In this document: piece after piece, positions 60,690 through 64,000 of the stretch | How positions within the stretch are numbered: the stretch's first letter is position 1 | Layout of the letters: each line of letters opens with the position of its first letter | Assembly: GCA_900109895.1 (NCBI GenBank) | Contig: FOBR01000005.1 | Span: 124,001-188,000 of the forward strand | DNA length: 64,000 bases | Direction: 5' to 3' | Source of the DNA: a bacterium A37T11 | GTDB lineage: Bacteria; Bacteroidota; Bacteroidia; Sphingobacteriales; Sphingobacteriaceae | Made by a program: the position numbers and the translations under genes | The notes under the pieces: model-generated | The model's database searches: none | What the model saw: only the letters and a program-made list of their open reading frames with translations | What the model was told of the DNA's origin: nothing

Positions 60690-61730
60690 TCAATGATCAT
60701 CCCCTGCATCCAGCTTCAGATCGCGTTTTAACGGTGCCTCCCGGTTGGCGATCTGCCAAACGTTTGTGAATATAAGCCGTGCACGCTTTGCATATAATGG
60801 ATAGTTAATCTTATCTGGGGTATCACCTGGACGGTGATAATCGGCATGGACCCCATTAAAATAAAAAATGACCGGAACTCCATTTTTAGCAAAATTGAAA
60901 TGGTCACTACGGTAGTAGAACCGTTCCGGATCGTCCCCATTATAGCGGTAATCAAGTTTTAAATTGGATGATTGTTTATTGGCTAACTCATTTAGCGGCC
61001 TTAGGTCTGTGCTTAACCGGTCATCTCCGATTACGTATAGATAATTGGTGGAATCTGCATCTGTCAGGTAGAGGTCGCCGATACGGCCTATCATGTCGGT
61101 ATTGAGATCAACGACGGTTTTAGCCAACGGAAATAGGGGATGATCTGTATAATATTCCGATCCCCAGAGACCCTTTTCTTCACCCGACACCGTCATAAAA
61201 ACTATGGTACGACGTGGGCGATGGCCATCTGCCACGGCTTTTGACATGGCTTCGGCCATAGCTACAACCGCCATAGAACCCGAGCCATCATCATCGGCCC
61301 CGGGATGCAGGGTTCCGTTTTGAAGGCCTACATGGTCGTAATGTGCTGTGACCATCACATATTCTTCTTTTTTATCTGTACCGGGTATAATACCAATTAC
61401 ATTGGCACAATTAAAGGTGTTTTCTACCACTTCACCATTCTGTTTGTGCAGTTTCTGCGTCCTGGAAAAGGGCTGCAGGTAAGAGTCACCATTTCCCGGA
61501 AGTAATCCAGATGCCTTAAACTGGGAGGCGATATAGGCAGCCGCTTTATGTTCGCCTTCCGAACCGGCATTTCTGCCTTCCATAAATGGCGAAGCAAAAA
61601 AGTATAGGCGCTGTTTCAGGTCATCGGCGGTAATCGTTTCGCTATATTTTTTAACCGTATTAAAATCGATTTGCTGACCCATTACCGGAGTAGCAGCCAA
61701 CAGTGCCAGTGCGCATGCTAGTTTATGCAT
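60690..61730 (-). CDS. M28-family metallopeptidase, exported
   Basis: A 346-residue peptidase (signal peptide to about residue 18, PVMGQ). The two-zinc core is clear: HYDHVGLQNG, PGADDDGSGSMAVVAMAEA, SGEEKGLWGSEYYTDHPLFPL, DLNTDMIG and RSDHFNFAKNGVPVIFYF. It lacks the PA-like insert of the larger M28 protein at 51498-53138. Likely an aminopeptidase in the periplasm or outside the cell. Confidence 0.93.
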   Translation of the reverse strand: MHKLACALALLAATPVMGQQIDFNTVKKYSETITADDLKQRLYFFASPFMEGRNAGSEGEHKAAAYIASQFKASGLLPGNGDSYLQPFSRTQKLHKQNGEVVENTFNCANVIGIIPGTDKKEEYVMVTAHYDHVGLQNGTLHPGADDDGSGSMAVVAMAEAMSKAVADGHRPRRTIVFMTVSGEEKGLWGSEYYTDHPLFPLAKTVVDLNTDMIGRIGDLYLTDADSTNYLYVIGDDRLSTDLRPLNELANKQSSNLKLDYRYNGDDPERFYYRSDHFNFAKNGVPVIFYFNGVHADYHRPGDTPDKINYPLYAKRARLIFTNVWQIANREAPLKRDLKLDAGDDH

Positions 61731-61771
61731 ATGTTCTATTTCTATTTTTAAGCAGGCAAGATAACTATTTT

Positions 61772-63547
61772 TTAGGAATTACGTTTGCCCTTCAGCAGAA
61801 GGGTTAATGCTTCGTCCAGGGTACCCGCCCTGAGTACCTCTCCAGCGTTGACAAAATAGATCTCGTTGGCATTCTCAATCGTGTTGAGCCGGTGTGCGAT
61901 GATCACCAGCGTTGTCTCCTGGGGAAGTTTGGTAAGAATGGAGCTCAGCAGCTGCTCGGTCATGGTATCGATATTAGCGGTTGCTTCATCCAGGATCAAT
62001 AATTCGGGGTTGCGCAATACAGCATGCATAAATGCGATGAGCTGTTTTTGCCCAAGGCTGATGTCATCTGCACCTGAAGTGACCCGGGTATCCAAACCTT
62101 GATCAAAAATGTCCAGCAATGCTTGCAGGTTGGCATCATGGATCACCTTTTCCAGTTGTTCATTGCTATAGTTCTGGTAGGTTGGATTGCCATATAAGAT
62201 GTTATCTTTGATGGTGCCCGTAAAGAGGAAGGGTTCTTGCAGGATAAAACCTATTTTGTGGCTCCGCTCTTGGGCGCTATACGTCCGGATGTCACGACCG
62301 TTCAGCAGTACTTGTCCACTAGTGGCATCATAAAGTCTTGCCATCAGGGAGGCTGTGGTTGTCTTGCCACCACCTGTTGGACCGATCAGGGCATAGGTTT
62401 TTCCTTTTTCAAGCTTAAAGTTGATGTTGTGCAAGATTTCCCTTGAAGCATGGTATGCAAAGTGGACCTTGCGGAATTCAAGCAATGGGGCCTGTGTTTT
62501 TGCTTGAAGTTCGTCTGCCTGAAGTTTGTCTGCCTGCAAGAGGTTGTTTTGCAAGGACAGGATCTGCGAGATGCGGTCCCAACCAGCCATGGCTACCTGA
62601 AAGCTCGTCCAAAGGGCCGCCAGCTGTCGCAGAGGGTTATAGAAATTGGTGGTATACGAGAGGTAACTGACCAGCAACCCAATGCTAAAATGACCTTCAG
62701 AGATCAGATATATTCCAAAAACAAGGACAATAAGCTGGGCCGCGCTTGATAACAAACCATAAACGGGAACAAAAAAATTGTTGGCCAATCCAGCACCAAT
62801 AGCCGATCGGTAGTTCTCATGGTTTACCTCGTTAAAACGCCTCCTGAAATAATCACGCCGGTTAAACGCAATGATGACTTTGAAATTCTGCAGGCTTTCC
62901 TGAATCTCCGCACTGAGGTTGCCGGTGCTCTTCATGTTTAGGGCATTTTTTCGTTTTATCCACGGAGATAGTGTTTGGGTGATGGCTAACATAAGCAAGG
63001 CTGGCACCAGGGCTGCCGCTCCAAGCTCGAGGTGGATGGACAGCAGGAAAATACCCGCACCAACCATGGTGGCTATACTGCCTATAAACTGCATGAGTGA
63101 CTGCGAAAAGAACTGGTTAAGTTTATCGGTATCGTTATTGACCCTGGAGATAAGGTCGCCCGCCTTGTTCTCATTAAAAAATGACACCGGTAGTTCCTGC
63201 AGCTTGTTAAATATGGCATTGCGCAGCGTGAACAGCATGCGTTGGCCTATGCTCCCCATAAGCTTGGTTTGCAAGTAACCTGTGCACATCGCCAATGCAT
63301 ACATAACAAGAAGTATACTTCCAAAAAACAGTACGCCGTGAAATTGTCTTGTGCGGATATACGTATCGATTGTATGGCCGATGAGTAAAGGGCCGAGCAG
63401 CAGCAACCCCGAATTGGCCAGAATGGCGCACAGTGCCAACCAAAGATGGCTACGTTCAAATGCGATCAGCTGCAAGAGCTTTTTAAGGGCTGCCAGCGTA
63501 GACGGCTTCCCCTGTTGTTCGCTAAGCTCGTTGAGGTTATAGTTCAT
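61772..63547 (-). CDS. ABC exporter half-transporter, second subunit of a heterodimer
   Basis: A 591-residue half-transporter: six membrane helices (about 30-320), then the ATPase. Walker A is PTGGGKTT, Walker B is LLILDEATANID with the catalytic Glu present, but the signature is degenerate (ISLGQKQ instead of LSGGQ). I chose the ATG at 63545-63547 (MNYNLNELSEQQ), which overlaps the neighbouring stop by 11 bases. The LSGGQ defect is complementary to the defect in the partner gene, the hallmark of heterodimeric multidrug or lipid exporters. Substrate is unknown. Confidence 0.92.
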   Translation of the reverse strand: MNYNLNELSEQQGKPSTLAALKKLLQLIAFERSHLWLALCAILANSGLLLLGPLLIGHTIDTYIRTRQFHGVLFFGSILLVMYALAMCTGYLQTKLMGSIGQRMLFTLRNAIFNKLQELPVSFFNENKAGDLISRVNNDTDKLNQFFSQSLMQFIGSIATMVGAGIFLLSIHLELGAAALVPALLMLAITQTLSPWIKRKNALNMKSTGNLSAEIQESLQNFKVIIAFNRRDYFRRRFNEVNHENYRSAIGAGLANNFFVPVYGLLSSAAQLIVLVFGIYLISEGHFSIGLLVSYLSYTTNFYNPLRQLAALWTSFQVAMAGWDRISQILSLQNNLLQADKLQADELQAKTQAPLLEFRKVHFAYHASREILHNINFKLEKGKTYALIGPTGGGKTTTASLMARLYDATSGQVLLNGRDIRTYSAQERSHKIGFILQEPFLFTGTIKDNILYGNPTYQNYSNEQLEKVIHDANLQALLDIFDQGLDTRVTSGADDISLGQKQLIAFMHAVLRNPELLILDEATANIDTMTEQLLSSILTKLPQETTLVIIAHRLNTIENANEIYFVNAGEVLRAGTLDEALTLLLKGKRNS

Positions 63548-64000
63548 AGTTGCTAGTGCTCTGCTGCGAAGCATGGATCTGTACATACTCAGGGCTGCTG
63601 GCCATGAGCTGGGCATGTGTACCCTCGGCTATGATCTCACCCTGCATCAATACGATCACTTTGTCATACGCCTGCACAGAAGCGATCTTTTGCGTCACAG
63701 AAAGCAACGTAATACCTGGATAGTTTTGCTGTATATTTTCCAGTATTCGTTTTTCGGTCTGGTAATCTACACGTGCGGTAAAATCGTCTAACAGTAATAT
63801 ACGTGGATTTAGAGCCAGGGCTCTGGCCAGCATAATGCGTTGTTTTTGGCCTCCTGAAAGGCTGGATCCCCGTTCGGAGACCAACGTGTCCAGTTTATGC
63901 GGAAGAGTTTCAATAAAATCTTTCAATTCGGCTGTTTGAATGGCCTTTTCCAGTGATTCATCGGTCACCGTATCACTAAAACCAATATTTTCGCGGATGC
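63537..64000 (-). CDS. ABC exporter half-transporter, first subunit (ATPase end only)
   Basis: The frame is open to the right edge; it reads in from RENIGFSDTVTDESLEKAI. Signature LSGGQKQR is intact. Walker B is ILLLDDFTARVD, where the catalytic Glu is Asp, and the H-loop region is LLSVTQKIASVQAYDK, with the usual His replaced by Gln. So this half carries the good signature but the poor Walker B. With the partner gene it gives one active and one degenerate ATP site. The membrane part lies outside the window. Confidence 0.92.
   Translation of the reverse strand, partial: IRENIGFSDTVTDESLEKAIQTAELKDFIETLPHKLDTLVSERGSSLSGGQKQRIMLARALALNPRILLLDDFTARVDYQTEKRILENIQQNYPGITLLSVTQKIASVQAYDKVIVLMQGEIIAEGTHAQLMASSPEYVQIHASQQSTSNYEL

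Overview
The window comes from a member of the Bacteroidota, most likely a sphingobacterium-like soil or environmental species; the genus cannot be read from the sequence. The reasons are three SusC/SusD outer-membrane uptake loci, ECF sigma/FecR pairs with DUF4974-type FecR C-termini, a GldF-GldG fusion, a DUF6520/MauE pair, and promoters that fit the Bacteroidota pattern. Four sites have the same architecture, TTG-N20-TAnnTTTG. There are no tRNA or rRNA genes and no CRISPR array.

Region 1 (1-12.7 kb): a partial alpha/beta hydrolase, a secreted protein, an ABM monooxygenase and an XRE repressor point left. A long structured leader then precedes a rightward SusC-SusD-TlpA operon without sigma/FecR control. 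It converges on a leftward MauE-DUF6520 pair, with an AraC regulator behind it. Small genes follow: an HHH-like protein, a HigA-type repressor without toxin, an antitoxin-like remnant, and an unknown 371-residue protein.

Region 2 (12.8-21.2 kb, leftward): sigma, FecR, STN-type SusC, SusD, TlpA. Region 3 (22.0-33.8 kb, leftward): sigma, FecR, STN-type SusC, SusD, then a 48-codon TlpA remnant, a subtilisin-like protease, an ABC ATPase and a GldF-GldG fusion, probably as one unit. In regions 2 and 3 the occupied SusC receptor is expected to signal through FecR to the sigma factor. The two FecR genes and one SusC carry short dispersed repeats read in frame in interdomain linkers.

Region 4 (34-38 kb): a four-gene cassette resembling phage lysis genes (three-TM holin-like protein, CHAP hydrolase, fibronectin-III protein, lipoprotein with a C-terminal membrane segment) with no phage structural genes. 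Next to it is an Rpn-family nuclease gene bracketed by two nearly identical 102-bp direct repeats. Each repeat folds into a nested imperfect hairpin. This is the strongest candidate for something undescribed.

Region 5 (38-64 kb) is mostly housekeeping: prpC-prpB (methylcitrate cycle), an acidic-repeat protein, a large outer-membrane barrel protein with an eroded phosphoesterase-like N-terminus, the mreB-mreC-mreD-mrdA-rodA rod-shape operon, a DsbD-alpha-like protein, two SGNH hydrolases, two M28 peptidases, a type IIA topoisomerase A subunit, a DUF4139 protein, PAS/LuxR and XRE regulators, and a heterodimeric ABC exporter that runs off the right edge.
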